Shown here piece after piece: positions 51,414 to 61,392 of a stretch of 64,000 bases of DNA. The DNA is from Streptomyces liliifuscus. GTDB lineage: Bacteria; Actinomycetota; Actinomycetes; Streptomycetales; Streptomycetaceae. Both the position numbers and the translations under genes were made by a program. The stretch lies in the NCBI RefSeq assembly GCF_016598615.1, contig NZ_CP066831.1:2914001-2978000 (forward strand). Direction: 5' to 3'. The notes under the pieces are model-generated. The model saw only the letters and a list, made by a program, of their open reading frames with translations. It did not search any database and was not told where the DNA came from. Numbering within the stretch: position 1 is the first letter of the stretch; the number at the start of each line of letters is the position of its first letter.

Positions 51414-51454
51414 CGTGTCGCGAGGACCGGGCGGGCCCCGGTCCTCGCGACACG
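51414..51454 (+). terminator. Strong 18-bp-arm hairpin after GH64
   Basis: CGTGTCGCGAGGACCGGG (51414-51431) pairs with CCCGGTCCTCGCGACACG (51437-51454) around CGGGC, 19 bp past the stop. Confidence 0.9.
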
Positions 51455-51579
51455 CCCGAACAACAAAAGTGACTCACCAAACATCGGCCGTTGAACACAC
51501 CGCACGCCCCGCACGTATCTCCCTGCGCTGGCCAAGTACAGATTCCCAACGACCAGTTGGCATATCCCGGGAGGCACCT

Positions 51580-52389
51580 TTGCGGCGTATCAACGGCACG
51601 GCCCTCGTCATCGTGGCACTCGTCGGCACACTCGGCGCGCTCGCGTTCCCCGTGTGGTCGTACGCGGACCGCGCCGGTACGGGGCAGGCGAACCTCGCCT
51701 CCGGAACCGTACCGACTCGTTGGGGTCCGCTGACCGCCAATGACCGAGACCTGATCGTCCGCGTGCGGCTGGCGGGTCTGTGGGAGCTGCCGGCGGGGCA
51801 GCAGGCCGCTGAGCGCTTCCAGGACGGTCCGGTACGGGAGGCGGCCGACCACCTGATCGTCGGTCACACCGACCTCGACAAGCGCGCACGCAGCGTCGCC
51901 CGGGATCTCGGTGTCGAACTGCCGAACCAGCCCAACGAGCAGCAGCAGGGCTGGCTGAACCAGATGTCCGCGGCGTCGGACGAGGACTACGTGAAGGTGT
52001 GGGCGAACCTCCTCCGGTCCGCGCACGGCAAGATCTTCCCGGTGATCGGCACGGTCCGGAACCAGACGCGCAACACGCTGGTCCGTCAGCTCGCCTCGGA
52101 CACCAACCAGACCGTGCTCGACCACATCACGGTCCTGGAGAAGACCGGCGCGATCGACTTCGACGCGATCGCCAACGACTCGGTGGCCGGAACGACGGCC
52201 AGCCCGAGCGGTCCGCCGCCGCCGGTCTCGGGCGTGGCACCGCCCGCGGCACCGCCCGCTGAGGCGTCGGGCGACATCCAGACCACCTCGCGGCCCTCAC
52301 CGGGTGCGCCGGGCACGGTCAACACGAACCGGCCGGAAGCCGAGGACCCGGACAATCCGGGCGGGGCCTCGCCCACTCCCACGCCCTAG
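51580..52389 (+). CDS. DUF4142-type protein, paralogue 1
   Basis: 269 aa. An N-terminal hydrophobic helix ([20 protein letters not shown]) acts as signal or anchor. The body is all-helical, as in the ferritin-like DUF4142 family, with [26 protein letters not shown] and [18 protein letters not shown] Pro/Thr/Ser-rich tail follows. Probably extracytoplasmic. The TTG at 51580 is supported by GGGAGG 5 nt upstream. A close paralogue lies at 54404. Confidence 0.8.
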   Translation: MRRINGTALVIVALVGTLGALAFPVWSYADRAGTGQANLASGTVPTRWGPLTANDRDLIVRVRLAGLWELPAGQQAAERFQDGPVREAADHLIVGHTDLDKRARSVARDLGVELPNQPNEQQQGWLNQMSAASDEDYVKVWANLLRSAHGKIFPVIGTVRNQTRNTLVRQLASDTNQTVLDHITVLEKTGAIDFDAIANDSVAGTTASPSGPPPPVSGVAPPAAPPAEASGDIQTTSRPSPGAPGTVNTNRPEAEDPDNPGGASPTPTP

Positions 52390-52454
52390 CGAGGGATGAC
52401 CTCGGCCCGTCCCGAAGCTCAAATGTTGCTCTGAACGTCCCCGCCGATGGGTTC

Positions 52455-52473
52455 GGCCCCGCTTCCCGGGGCC
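52455..52473 (+). terminator. Small hairpin between DUF4142 and DUF692 genes
   Basis: GGCCCCG-CTTCC-CGGGGCC, 66 bp beyond the DUF4142 stop. Arms are short, so termination may be partial. Confidence 0.45.
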
Positions 52474-52559
52474 ATGACCCCGTCACGCCGGAACAACAGG
52501 TCCGTCGAAGGAGACGACGCACAGGTCCTGGTGAAGCCGTGGTGAAGGAGGGGGACGCG

Positions 52560-53984
52560 ATGAAGCACTTGGGTACGGGGATCGGGTGGCGGCCGGAGAT
52601 CGCGGCGGCCGTGGAGAGCATGCCCGGCATCGACTGGGTCGAGGCCGTCGCGGAGAACGTGTGCCCGGGGCATCTCCCGGAGTCGCTGGTGCGGCTGCGC
52701 GAGCGCGGCGTCACGGTGGTTCCGCACGGGGTGTCGCTCGGGCTCGGCGGCGCAGACCGTCCCGACGAGGGAAAGCTCGCCGATCTCGCGGCGGCCGCCG
52801 AGGCGCTCGGCTCCCCGCTGGTCACCGAGCACATCGCGTTCGTCCGCGCGGGCGGGGCCCTCACCGCCTCGCCCCGCCTGGAGGCCGGGCATCTGCTGCC
52901 CGTCCCCCGCACCCGGGACGCCCTCGACGTCCTCTGCGAGAACATCCGCATCGCCCAGGACGCGCTGCCCGTGCCGCTCGCGGTGGAGAACATCGCGGCG
53001 CTGATCTCCTGGCCGGGCGAGGAGATGACCGAGGGACAGTTCCTGTACGACCTGGCCGACCGCACCGGCGTACGCCTCCTCATCGACGTGGCCAACCTCC
53101 ACACCAACCACGTCAACCGCGGCGAGGACCCCGCCAAGGCCCTGGACGAACTGCCCGTCGAGGCGATCGCGTACGTCCATGTCGCCGGCGGCTTCGAGCG
53201 CGACGGTGTCTGGCACGACAGCCACGCCCACGCCGTGCCGCCTGCCGTTCTCGCGATCCTCGCCGACCTGTCCTCCCGGGTCCGCCCGCCGGGCGTGCTC
53301 CTGGAGCGCGACGAGAACTTCCCCACCCCGGCCGAGCTGGAGCGAGAGCTGACGGCGATCCGGGAGACGGTGGCGAAGGGCGCTCTTTCGGTGGTTCCGA
53401 AGGCATCGGAGGCGCCGGAGCCGACGAAGGTCGCGGACGAGGCTGCCGCCGAATCCGCCGCCGAGCGGGCATCCATCGACGTCACCTCCGACGGCTCCGG
53501 AACCGCCGGACCGGATTCCGGCGACCGCCCGGGCTCCGGTGACGCGCTGAAGGCATCACCGTCCACCGACCCCTCCCGTCAGCGGCTCGCCCTCGCGCAG
53601 GCTGCCCTGTTGTCCGCGCTGGTCGCCGGGACGCCCGTGCCGGAGGGCTTCGACGGGACCCGGCTGTCGGTGCAGGCCCGGGCGCTGGCGGGCAAGCGGG
53701 CCGATGTCGTGGCCAAGGTCGCGCCCGAGCTGCCGGAGATTCTGGCGGGGGCGTACCGCAAGACGTTCGTCGCGTACGCGCACGGCCACCCGATGACCGG
53801 CGGCTACCGGCGGGACGCGCTGGACTTCGCCGAGCATCTGCTTCTGGGCGGCCGGCTGGACGACCCGGACGTACGGCGGCGGGTGAGCGACTGGTGGCTG
53901 GAGCGCTCGGGCCCGGCGCCGCTGTCGCAGCACCCGGCGGCCCGGCTGGCCCGCGCCACGCGACGGGTACTGCTGAGGCGCTGA
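52560..53984 (+). CDS. DUF692 / multinuclear iron oxygenase-like (MNIO) protein with C-terminal extension
   Basis: 474 aa. Residues ~1-285 are a DUF692 TIM barrel ([82 protein letters not shown]) with the expected His, Glu, Asp and Asn metal ligands in these motifs. MbnB and TglH in this family oxidatively modify cysteine-bearing peptides. A low-complexity Ala/Glu/Pro/Ser linker (~286-345) joins a helical C-terminal domain of unknown type, possibly standing in for the partner protein that such enzymes need. GGAGGGGG precedes ATG 52560. Confidence 0.85.
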   Translation: MKHLGTGIGWRPEIAAAVESMPGIDWVEAVAENVCPGHLPESLVRLRERGVTVVPHGVSLGLGGADRPDEGKLADLAAAAEALGSPLVTEHIAFVRAGGALTASPRLEAGHLLPVPRTRDALDVLCENIRIAQDALPVPLAVENIAALISWPGEEMTEGQFLYDLADRTGVRLLIDVANLHTNHVNRGEDPAKALDELPVEAIAYVHVAGGFERDGVWHDSHAHAVPPAVLAILADLSSRVRPPGVLLERDENFPTPAELERELTAIRETVAKGALSVVPKASEAPEPTKVADEAAAESAAERASIDVTSDGSGTAGPDSGDRPGSGDALKASPSTDPSRQRLALAQAALLSALVAGTPVPEGFDGTRLSVQARALAGKRADVVAKVAPELPEILAGAYRKTFVAYAHGHPMTGGYRRDALDFAEHLLLGGRLDDPDVRRRVSDWWLERSGPAPLSQHPAARLARATRRVLLRR

Positions 53985-54403
53985 GGCGCGTCCCGCCCAG
54001 GCGCCGACAGGTCCGACCGGGGCGTTGAGAACGAGTCGACGCCGGGCGTAGAGGCCTTCGTCACCGCGTGACATCGCTCACCGGACGACATGGGCGCCGG
54101 ATCTGTACAGCACCGCGGACCCCTTGCCTGCTCAGTGCCCCTGCCCCGAAGGCCGGGCGCGCGGGCTCGCATCCGGCCGACGCCGGGCGCACCCCGCGTG
54201 TGCGCGTGGTGCGCGGAAGCCCGCCCGTCGTCGTCCGCGCGCCGCGACACCGTCTCCACCTGCGAAAACACCCCACCTGCGGCTGTCTGTCCGGATTCGC
54301 ACGGCAACCGTCCGAACCCGTACCTCAGTTGGCGTACGCCGCGCAGTAATATTCCAGCCCGACCCGAAGCGCACTAACGTGCGGTGCCGCAACAGGAGGC
54401 ACC
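53985..54403. other. Intergenic region between DUF692 and second DUF4142 genes
   Basis: No convincing gene in 419 bp. Short plus-strand frames with CTAPRTPC and TCGC motifs exist at 54068-54349 but lack a ribosome site and normal codon bias. The AT-richer TAATATTCC near 54347 is probably part of the promoter for the downstream gene. Confidence 0.5.
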
Positions 54404-55252
54404 ATGCGATCCATCAACAGCCGCAGACTGTTCAGCGGCACCGGGCTCATCGTCACGGGCCTGGCGGCGACCCTCGTGGCGCTGATCTTCCCGATCTGGT
54501 CGTACTCGGACCGGTCGGGCACCGGTGTGGACACGCTGAACGCCCAGACCTTGTCGACGAGGTACGGTCCGCTGTCCGCGCTGGACCGGGACTTCGTCAC
54601 CAAGGTGCGGCTCGCGGGCCTGTGGGAGCTGCCCGCCGGCCAGCAGGCCGGGGAACGCGGCACGACCCAGGCGGTCAAGACCGCCGGCGAGCACCTCGTG
54701 GAGGGGCACACGTTCCTGGACGAGCGGGTGCGTGAAGTGGCCTCGCAGCTCGGACTCCAGCTGCCCAACCAGCCCAACGAGCAGCAGCAGGCGTGGCTCG
54801 GCACGCTGAGCGCGGCCCGGGGCGAGGAATACGACGTCCAGTTCGCGAACATCCTGCGCAAGGCGCACGGCAAGGTCTTCGGCCTGGTCGCCCAGGTCCG
54901 CGCGAGCACCCGCAACTCGCTCGTCCGCCGCCTCGCCGACGACGCGAACACCACGGTCCTGGACCACATCACGGTCCTGGAGGCCACCGGTCTCGTCGAC
55001 TTCGACGCCCTGGCCCGGGACGCGGCCACCGCGAGCCCGCCGCCGCTCACCAACTCCCCGGCCCCGCCCGGTCCGACGGACTCCCCGAGCCCGGCCGTCC
55101 CGGTCTCCCCCTCCCCATCACCGACGTACACCCTGCCGCCGCCCGCGACGAGCCGTCCGCCGGAGGACGACGAGCCGAAGGAGACCAAGAAGTCCGAGGC
55201 CTCGAAGGACGGGGACAAGGGCGGGGACAACTCCGGGAACAAGAAGCCCTGA
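54404..55252 (+). CDS. DUF4142-type protein, paralogue 2
   Basis: 282 aa. It shares with the gene at 51580 the segments [26 protein letters not shown] and VLDHITVLE, and an N-terminal helix (GLIVTGLAATLVALIFPIWS). The tail differs: Pro/Ser/Thr-rich and then Lys/Glu/Asp-rich, ending KKP. AGGAGG precedes the ATG. It is predicted to be an extracytoplasmic helical protein tethered by its N-terminal helix. The pair flanking DUF692 suggests that at least one works with that enzyme. Confidence 0.8.
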   Translation: MRSINSRRLFSGTGLIVTGLAATLVALIFPIWSYSDRSGTGVDTLNAQTLSTRYGPLSALDRDFVTKVRLAGLWELPAGQQAGERGTTQAVKTAGEHLVEGHTFLDERVREVASQLGLQLPNQPNEQQQAWLGTLSAARGEEYDVQFANILRKAHGKVFGLVAQVRASTRNSLVRRLADDANTTVLDHITVLEATGLVDFDALARDAATASPPPLTNSPAPPGPTDSPSPAVPVSPSPSPTYTLPPPATSRPPEDDEPKETKKSEASKDGDKGGDNSGNKKP

Positions 55253-55355
55253 CAACCGGAACGCAGCGAAGCGAAACGTCACACTGTGACGACGCTCCGT
55301 CCAAATTGTGAACAAGCCGTGGCGCGCCCCGGCCTCCTTCGCATAGAAATCCCGC

Positions 55356-56132
55356 ATGTTCTGGGTCCTCCTCCTGCTCCTGGCCTGGGTCGCGGCCGGC
55401 ACCACCTGCACGCGTCTGTGTCTGGCCTCCGTCCGCGCCGCCGCCGTCGTCGACGAGACGGACCGGTTCAACGGCCGCGGCCTCACGCTCTACGAGGCGG
55501 CGTTCCTCTCGGGCGGCCCCGCGCGGGTCGCCGATCTGACGCTGGTGTCGATGGCCCGCCAGCGCCGTCTGCTGCTCGCCCACACGGGCTGGGCGACCGT
55601 CGTGGACCCGCGCGGCCGGGACGAGATGGAACGCTCGGTGCTGGGCGCGATAGGCCCGGACGGCCAGTCACGGATCGCGCCGGTCCGTACGACCGCGGCC
55701 GCCGCGGACTCCGTACGCGTCCTCGCCGACCGCCTCGTCGCGGCGGGCCTCGCCGTGCCCGACGGCGCCCGCACCACCGTCGCGGGCGCCGTCCGCCAGG
55801 TGCGGGCCGCGGCGGCGGCCGTGCTGGTACTGGGCGCGGTCGCCCTGTTGATGCCTGCTCAGGCGCAGGAGAACCGGCCCCTGGTGGCCATCTGGTTCAC
55901 GCTCCCGCTCATCCTCACCCTGAGCTGCCTCGCCATAGCCCGCATCGAGGTCCACCCCTACACGCGCTGGGCGTCCCCGGCCGGCCAGCATCTGCTCAGC
56001 GCCCTGGCCCGCCGCGCGGACACCGGCAGCGACGACCGTACGTACCTCACCACCGTGGCCGTACGCGGCATCCGCGCGATCGGCGAACCGGACCTGCGTG
56101 CGGCCTTCGCGCACCGCGAACCGCACGCCTAG
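55356..56132 (+). CDS. TIGR04222-like membrane protein
   Basis: 258 aa. One helix lies at the N-terminus (WVLLLLLAWVAAGTT) and two near residues 150-195 (AAAAAVLVLGAVALLMPA; AIWFTLPLILTLSCLAIARI). The region LTLYEAAFLSGGPARVADL is typical of TIGR04222 proteins, which in other actinobacteria often neighbour DUF692 genes and carry Gly/Cys-rich tails. Here the tail stops at AFAHREPHA with no Gly/Cys run. No ribosome site; TAGAAA ends 6 nt before the ATG, suggesting a leaderless transcript. Confidence 0.7.
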   Translation: MFWVLLLLLAWVAAGTTCTRLCLASVRAAAVVDETDRFNGRGLTLYEAAFLSGGPARVADLTLVSMARQRRLLLAHTGWATVVDPRGRDEMERSVLGAIGPDGQSRIAPVRTTAAAADSVRVLADRLVAAGLAVPDGARTTVAGAVRQVRAAAAAVLVLGAVALLMPAQAQENRPLVAIWFTLPLILTLSCLAIARIEVHPYTRWASPAGQHLLSALARRADTGSDDRTYLTTVAVRGIRAIGEPDLRAAFAHREPHA

Positions 56133-56261
56133 AGCGCGCCCGGGACGCACGCCGGACGCGCATCGGGGTCATTGGGCCGACACCGGCGAGCCGGTGCTTT
56201 ACTTCGCCAAGTACCAAACGAAACATCCCTTTTGTTGCTGCCGTGCACTGAAGGGAACGCG

Positions 56262-57836
56262 ATGCGAGCTGCCGCCCTCTACGGAACGGCCGGGTCCCTG
56301 GTTCTGACCGCCGTCGTCGCCGCCCCCGCGGGCAGCGCCCAGACCTCGCCCGGCTGGACCGAACTGCGGGGCACGGCCGTCGCCGCCCAGCGCGCCGCCG
56401 CCGAGGGCATCCGGTTCGGCAACTGCTCGGAGGAGCAGGACACCCCGGGCAGCCTGCAGTGCGGCACGGTGGAGGTACCGCTCGACTACGCGCACCCCGA
56501 GGGCAAGAAGATCAAACTGACCGTCAGCCGGGTGAAGGCCACCGGCAAGGACGGCAGACGGCCGGTCCCTCGGCAGGGCTCGCTGGTCTTCAACCCCGGC
56601 GGTCCGGGCGCCTCGGGCATGTACTTCCCGCTGATCGGCATGATCCCCGAGTGGAAGCGCATCGCCGGGGCGTACGACCTCGTCGGCTACGCCCCGCGCG
56701 GGGTCGGCCGCTCCGCGCCGCTCTCCTGCCAGGACCCGAAAACGCTCCTGAAGGGCCCCTCGCAGTCGCCGACGTACCCCTCGGAGTCGTACAAGGAGGA
56801 GCGCATCGCGCGGGCCAAGGCGTACGCGCGGGGCTGCGTCGAGCGGTCCGGGCGCGAGATCCGGCACTTTTCCTCGCTCAACAACGCCCGCGACCTGGAC
56901 GTCCTGCGCGCCGCCCTCGGCGAACGCAAACTGACCTTCATGGGTGCCTCGTACGGCACGTACTTCGCCTCCCTGTACGCGACGCTGTTCCCCTCGCACG
57001 TACGCCGGATGGTCTTCGACTCGGCCGTGAACCCCGATCCGGAGAAGGTCTGGTACCGGAACAACCTCGACCAGTCGGCCGCCTTCGAGGGCCGCTGGGC
57101 CGACTTCCGCACCTGGATCGCCAAGCACCACAAGGTGTACGGGCTGGGCCGCACGTCGGAGGAGGTGCTGCGCAGTTACGAGCGGGCGAGGGCACGGCTC
57201 GCCGCCGAACCGGCGGGCGGCAAGGTCGGTCCGGGTCAGCTCCGGAGCGCGTTCCTGCAGGCCGGGTACTACGACGACTACTGGCCGCAGCGCGCGCTTG
57301 CGCTCTCCGCCTATCTGAAGGGCGACCCGCAGCCGCTGATCCGGCAGGCGGGGCCGAACCCGGACGCGGTGGAGGAGCAGGAGAACAGCAAGGCGGTCTA
57401 CACCGCCACGGAGTGCAACGACGCCCCGTGGCCGCGGGCCTGGCACACCTGGGACCGCGACAACACCCGGCTGGCGCGCGTGGCCCCGTTCGAGACCTGG
57501 GACAACGTCTGGACGAACCTGCCCTGCGCCTACTGGCCCCTGCCGCGCCAACGTCCGCTCGACGTACGGACATCACCCGGCGAGCTGCCGCCCACTCTGA
57601 TCCTGGCCGCAGAGCGAGACGCGGCGACCCCGTACACCGGCGCCCTGGAACTGCACCGCCGTCTGTCCGGCTCGGCCCTGGTCACCGAACGGGCCTCGGG
57701 CTCCCACGGCATCGGCGGCGCCTCCAACGCATGCGTCAACGCCCACTTGGACGCGTACTTGCTGAAGGGCGAGCTCCCGGCACAGAACGCAACCTGCGCA
57801 CCGCACAAGGAGCCGAGTCCGGCATCGCCCCTCTAG
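56262..57836 (+). CDS. Secreted alpha/beta-hydrolase, tripeptidyl aminopeptidase-like
   Basis: 524 aa. A signal peptide (SLVLTAVVAAPAGSAQ) precedes an alpha/beta-hydrolase fold. NPGGPGASG is the oxyanion region, GASYGTYFA carries the nucleophile serine, ILAAERDAATP the acid, and GSHGIGGAS the histidine. This is the SlpD/SlpE/Tap type that removes tripeptides from protein N-termini. GAAGGGA precedes ATG 56262. Its TAG stop lies inside the loop of a stem-loop repeat (copy 3). Confidence 0.9.
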   Translation: MRAAALYGTAGSLVLTAVVAAPAGSAQTSPGWTELRGTAVAAQRAAAEGIRFGNCSEEQDTPGSLQCGTVEVPLDYAHPEGKKIKLTVSRVKATGKDGRRPVPRQGSLVFNPGGPGASGMYFPLIGMIPEWKRIAGAYDLVGYAPRGVGRSAPLSCQDPKTLLKGPSQSPTYPSESYKEERIARAKAYARGCVERSGREIRHFSSLNNARDLDVLRAALGERKLTFMGASYGTYFASLYATLFPSHVRRMVFDSAVNPDPEKVWYRNNLDQSAAFEGRWADFRTWIAKHHKVYGLGRTSEEVLRSYERARARLAAEPAGGKVGPGQLRSAFLQAGYYDDYWPQRALALSAYLKGDPQPLIRQAGPNPDAVEEQENSKAVYTATECNDAPWPRAWHTWDRDNTRLARVAPFETWDNVWTNLPCAYWPLPRQRPLDVRTSPGELPPTLILAAERDAATPYTGALELHRRLSGSALVTERASGSHGIGGASNACVNAHLDAYLLKGELPAQNATCAPHKEPSPASPL

Positions 57837-57876
57837 GGGCGCGGGGAACTGCGCGACCAGCCCCCACGCGCCCGCA
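57826..57876 (+). repeat. Stem-loop repeat, copy 3
   Basis: GCCCC-TCTA-GGGGC opens the element, then GCGGGGAACTGCGCGACCAG and CCCCCACGCG. The loop TCTA includes the TAG stop of the upstream peptidase. It also lies just past the end of the convergent hemQ gene. Confidence 0.85.
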
Positions 57877-57905
57877 CCCGGCATCCGAGCCCACCCGCGG
57901 AGCGA

Positions 57906-58637
57906 CTACGCGAGCCCCGCGACCAACTCGGCAACAGACTTCCGCCGCCCGGTATAGAACGGCACCTCTTCCCGGACGTGCATCCGCGCCTCGGACGCCC
58001 GGAGATGCCGCATGAGATCCACGATGCGGTACAACTCGTCCGCCTCGAAGGCGAGCATCCACTCGTAGTCACCGAGCGAGAACGAGGCAACCGTGTTGGC
58101 CCGCACGTCCGGGTACCCCCGGGCCATCTTGCCGTGGTCGGCGAGCATCCGGCGACGGTCCTCGTCCGGCAGCAGATACCAGTCGTAGGAGCGCACGAAG
58201 GGATAGACGCTGATGTAGTTGCGCGGCGTCTCGTCGGCGAGGAACGCCGGGATGTGCGAGCGGTTGAACTCCGCCGGCCGGTGCAGCGCCATGTTCGACC
58301 AGACCGGCTCCAGCGCGCGGCCCAGCTGCGTACGGCGGAAGAGGTTGTACGCCTCCTGGAGCTGGTCGGCCGTCTCGGCGTGCCACCAGATCATGAGGTC
58401 GGCGTCGGCGCGCAGCCCCGACACGTCGTACGTGCCGCGGACGGTGACGTCCTTGGCGTCGAGCTGGTCGAAGAGTTCCTGGACCTCGTCCGCGTACCCG
58501 GCACGGTCCGTGGGCAGCACGTCTCGGAGCTTGAACACGGACCAGAGGGTGTAGCGGATGACCTCGTTGAGGTCCTTGGCCTTCTTGCCGGCGTTCGGAA
58601 TCCTGGCCTGGCCGGTGGTGGGGGCGTCGTCACTCAT
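57906..58637 (-). CDS. hemQ: Coproheme decarboxylase
   Basis: 243 aa, chlorite-dismutase fold. HemQ oxidatively decarboxylates coproheme III to heme b, the last step of the coproporphyrin-dependent pathway of Gram-positives. The hallmark [18 protein letters not shown] region is present, as are [20 protein letters not shown] and [20 protein letters not shown]. It starts 4 bp after the cgoX stop and is clearly co-transcribed with it. Confidence 0.95.
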   Translation of the reverse strand: MSDDAPTTGQARIPNAGKKAKDLNEVIRYTLWSVFKLRDVLPTDRAGYADEVQELFDQLDAKDVTVRGTYDVSGLRADADLMIWWHAETADQLQEAYNLFRRTQLGRALEPVWSNMALHRPAEFNRSHIPAFLADETPRNYISVYPFVRSYDWYLLPDEDRRRMLADHGKMARGYPDVRANTVASFSLGDYEWMLAFEADELYRIVDLMRHLRASEARMHVREEVPFYTGRRKSVAELVAGLA

Positions 58638-58641
58638 GGGG

Positions 58642-60126
58642 CTATTCTCCCGCTCCGCCGTGCAGGCTCTGCACCGGGTTCGTGATCAGGGCGTCCGTCA
58701 GTCCGGCGCGGTCGCCGGTCAGCTTGTCCACGGCCGCGTTCGCGCTCGCGATGCAGGCCGGGATGCCGACGCCGTCGTACGCCGCTCCGCAGACGGCGAG
58801 GCCCGGCAGCTTGCCGACGTGCTCGCGGATGCGAGCCACGCGCGCGTGGTGGCCGACCGGGTACTGGGGCAGTCCGTCGGTCCAGCGGGTCACCCGGGTC
58901 TCGACGGGCTCGGCGTGCAGGCCGGTGGCCTCACGCAGGTCGTGCCGTGACACGTCGACGAGGCCGGCGTCGTCCCGGCCGAGGATCTCCGTCTCGCCGT
59001 AACGCCCGACGGATGTGCGCAGGACCACCACGTCCGGGTCCTCCTCCGCGATCCACCCCCACTTCTGGGAGGCGAACGTCGAGGCCTTGATGGTGTGCCC
59101 GTCAACAGGCGGCACCAGAAAACCGCTCCCTTCGGGGAGGGCGATCTCGGCGCGGCGGTAGGCGAGGGTGATCAGCGCCATGGAGGCGTACTCGACGGTC
59201 GCGAGTTCGGCCGCGGCGGCCGGGGCCTCGGCGCCGAGCAGCCCGGCCGCGGCACCGGCGGGCACCGCCACCACGACGGCGTCGGCATGGAGGACTTCGC
59301 CACCGGCGACGACACGCCAGCGCCCGCCGCCGTCCGCCCCGGCCGCCTCGCCCTCGATGCGCCGCAGCTCCGTCACCGGCGCTCCCGTGACGATCTCGCC
59401 ACCCCGGGCGCGCACCGACTCCGCGACGGCGAGCGGGATCCCGCCGATGCCGCCCTCGATGCCGGTGAAGACCGGTCCCGTCTGCTGGTTCTTCGCCGCC
59501 CTCGCCTGGATCTCGCGGACGGCCTCCGTCAACGATGTGTGGGTGCGGGCCGCCTCGAAGAGCTGGGGGACGGCCGAGCGCATCGAGATGCGGTACGCGT
59601 CGCCCGCGTACACACCGCCGAGCAGGGGCTCGACGATACGGTCGACGACCTCGCGGCCGAGGCGCGCGGCGACGAACTCCCCCACCGCCACGTCGTCACC
59701 GACCTCCGTGCGCGGCAGGTCGCGGTCGCGCTCGATCCTGCGCAGGCCCTCCTCCGAGAGGACTCCGGAGAGGGCGGCCGCGTCTCCCGGGACGCCCATG
59801 ACGTGGCCCTTGGGCATGGGTCGCAGCGCCCCGCGCGTCCAGATCGAGGCGCCGGCCGTCGCCGGCGGCTGGAGCCGGTCGGCGAGGCCCACCTCGCGGG
59901 CGAGCGCCACGGCCTCGGGCCGCCGGGCGAGCATCGACTCGGCGCCGAGGTCGACCCGGACGCCGGCGATCTCCCCGGGCAGCAGCTTGCCGCCGAGCCT
60001 GTCCGAGGCCTCCAGCACGGTCACGCGCGCCCCGCCGTCCAGCAGCCGGTGGGCGGCGGCCAGACCGGCGATACCGCCCCCGATGACGACGACATGACCC
60101 GTGCCCGTACGTGTGTCTGCGTGCAT
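58642..60126 (-). CDS. cgoX: Coproporphyrinogen III oxidase (HemY-type)
   Basis: 494 aa. The FAD-binding dinucleotide motif [17 protein letters not shown] lies at residues 12-28, and GGKLLP follows, as in protoporphyrinogen/coproporphyrinogen oxidases. The C-terminal [20 protein letters not shown] matches the second FAD contact. With hemQ beside it, the coproporphyrin route is implied, so the oxidase acts on coproporphyrinogen III. The ATG at 60126 is used because a longer reading (to 60567) has no FAD-family homology in its extra 147 residues. Confidence 0.95.
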   Translation of the reverse strand: MHADTRTGTGHVVVIGGGIAGLAAAHRLLDGGARVTVLEASDRLGGKLLPGEIAGVRVDLGAESMLARRPEAVALAREVGLADRLQPPATAGASIWTRGALRPMPKGHVMGVPGDAAALSGVLSEEGLRRIERDRDLPRTEVGDDVAVGEFVAARLGREVVDRIVEPLLGGVYAGDAYRISMRSAVPQLFEAARTHTSLTEAVREIQARAAKNQQTGPVFTGIEGGIGGIPLAVAESVRARGGEIVTGAPVTELRRIEGEAAGADGGGRWRVVAGGEVLHADAVVVAVPAGAAAGLLGAEAPAAAAELATVEYASMALITLAYRRAEIALPEGSGFLVPPVDGHTIKASTFASQKWGWIAEEDPDVVVLRTSVGRYGETEILGRDDAGLVDVSRHDLREATGLHAEPVETRVTRWTDGLPQYPVGHHARVARIREHVGKLPGLAVCGAAYDGVGIPACIASANAAVDKLTGDRAGLTDALITNPVQSLHGGAGE

Positions 60127-60332
60127 GTCTCCACTGTCCCAGACCCCACCGACAGTCCCGCGGGCCCCGGTGCCCGTGAGGTGTCGGCGAAGGTGCCGGT
60201 GCAGGCACCCATGAGGGTGTCCATGACGAGTCCGGACCGTGACCTCTTCGGGACCGGATCCGGCCAACGTCTCGCGGGGGTCGCGCGTCGTAGGAGCGTC
60301 AGTCATCACGACACCCTCGGGGGTAAGCCGAT

Positions 60333-61325
60333 ATGCAGACGCGTGGCAGTGGTACGACCAGGCACCGGTCCGCACGACCCGTCCAGATCCTCTCGGCGCT
60401 GTGCCTCGCCGCGGCCCTCGCCCTGACGGGATGCACGGGCGCGGACGACATCGGGGGTGCGAGCTCGGATTCCAACAAGGCCGCCGGCGCCCCGGGCGCG
60501 AACGAGGCGGGCGCGGGCGCGGCCGACAGCGACGCGGGCAGCGGCAAGAAGGAGCAGGCCGCCGCACCGAGGCTGACCGCCCACATCATCCACACCGCGT
60601 CCCTGACCGTGCAGGTCAAGGATGTGCCGAAGTCCCTCGCCGAGACCCGCACGGTGGTCGAGAACGCGGGCGGCATGGTCGGCAACGAGACCACGGACCG
60701 CGACTCCAAGGGCCGCGAGCGCTCCCGAGTCGTCCTGCGGGTGCCCGCGGACAAGTACGAGGAGGTCCTCACGGAGCTGGAGGGCTCGGGCAAGCTCCTC
60801 GACCGCAGGGCGAAGGCCGAGGACGTCACGGAGCAGGTCGTCGACGTGGAGAGCCGTATCAAGTCGCAGCGCGCCAGTGTGGTGCGGATCCGCGAGCTGA
60901 TGGACCAGGCGACCCGGCTGAGCGATGTGGTCACCCTTGAGGGCGAGTTGAGCACCCGTCAGGCCGACCTGGAGTCGCTGCTGGCCCAGCAGGCCTCCCT
61001 GAAGGACCGTACGAGCCTGGCCACGATCACCCTGTCGCTGTCCGAGACGCCGGTGAAGAAGGTCGTCGAGGACGACGACCCGGGGTTCGCGGACGCGCTC
61101 GGGGGCGGCTGGGACGCGTTCGTCACCATGTTCCGCTGGATCGCGCTGGCTCTCGGGGCGGTCCTGCCCTTCCTGGTCGGCACCGCGCTGCTGCTGTTCC
61201 TGTGGGCGCGTTTCCTGCGCGGCCGGACGCCGGCCCGCCCGGTCGCCGCGGCGCCGAGCGGCGCGGGCACGGGTTCGCTGCCGGTGGCCCCGCCGGTCCG
61301 GGGAGAGGGCGACGACAAGGACTGA
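60333..61325 (+). CDS. DUF4349 lipoprotein
   Basis: 330 aa. Lipobox LTGC follows a hydrophobic signal. The body is the DUF4349 pattern: ASLTVQVKDVPKSLAETR, VVLRVPADKYEEVLTELE, then a coiled-coil from ~165 to 230, and a C-terminal helix (IALALGAVLPFLVGTALLLF). It is therefore anchored at both ends in the membrane. Function is unknown in Streptomyces. Divergent from cgoX across a 206-bp space without a recognisable operator. Confidence 0.88.
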   Translation: MQTRGSGTTRHRSARPVQILSALCLAAALALTGCTGADDIGGASSDSNKAAGAPGANEAGAGAADSDAGSGKKEQAAAPRLTAHIIHTASLTVQVKDVPKSLAETRTVVENAGGMVGNETTDRDSKGRERSRVVLRVPADKYEEVLTELEGSGKLLDRRAKAEDVTEQVVDVESRIKSQRASVVRIRELMDQATRLSDVVTLEGELSTRQADLESLLAQQASLKDRTSLATITLSLSETPVKKVVEDDDPGFADALGGGWDAFVTMFRWIALALGAVLPFLVGTALLLFLWARFLRGRTPARPVAAAPSGAGTGSLPVAPPVRGEGDDKD

Positions 61326-61392
61326 GCGGACGCGAGCGAATCGGCGCGATCCCGACCAGGACCGAAATGCGGGACCCCCGTAGCGTGTTCGT

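Noticed and set aside
54068..54349. 93-aa Cys-containing frame as a possible MNIO precursor peptide
   Set aside because: No ribosome site, codon bias unlike neighbours, Arg/Pro-rich shadow composition and scattered cysteines without a repeated core.
60127..60567. 147-residue N-terminal extension of cgoX
   Set aside because: The FAD motif normally starts within ~15 residues of the N-terminus, as it does from ATG 60126, and the extension is Pro/Arg-rich shadow sequence.
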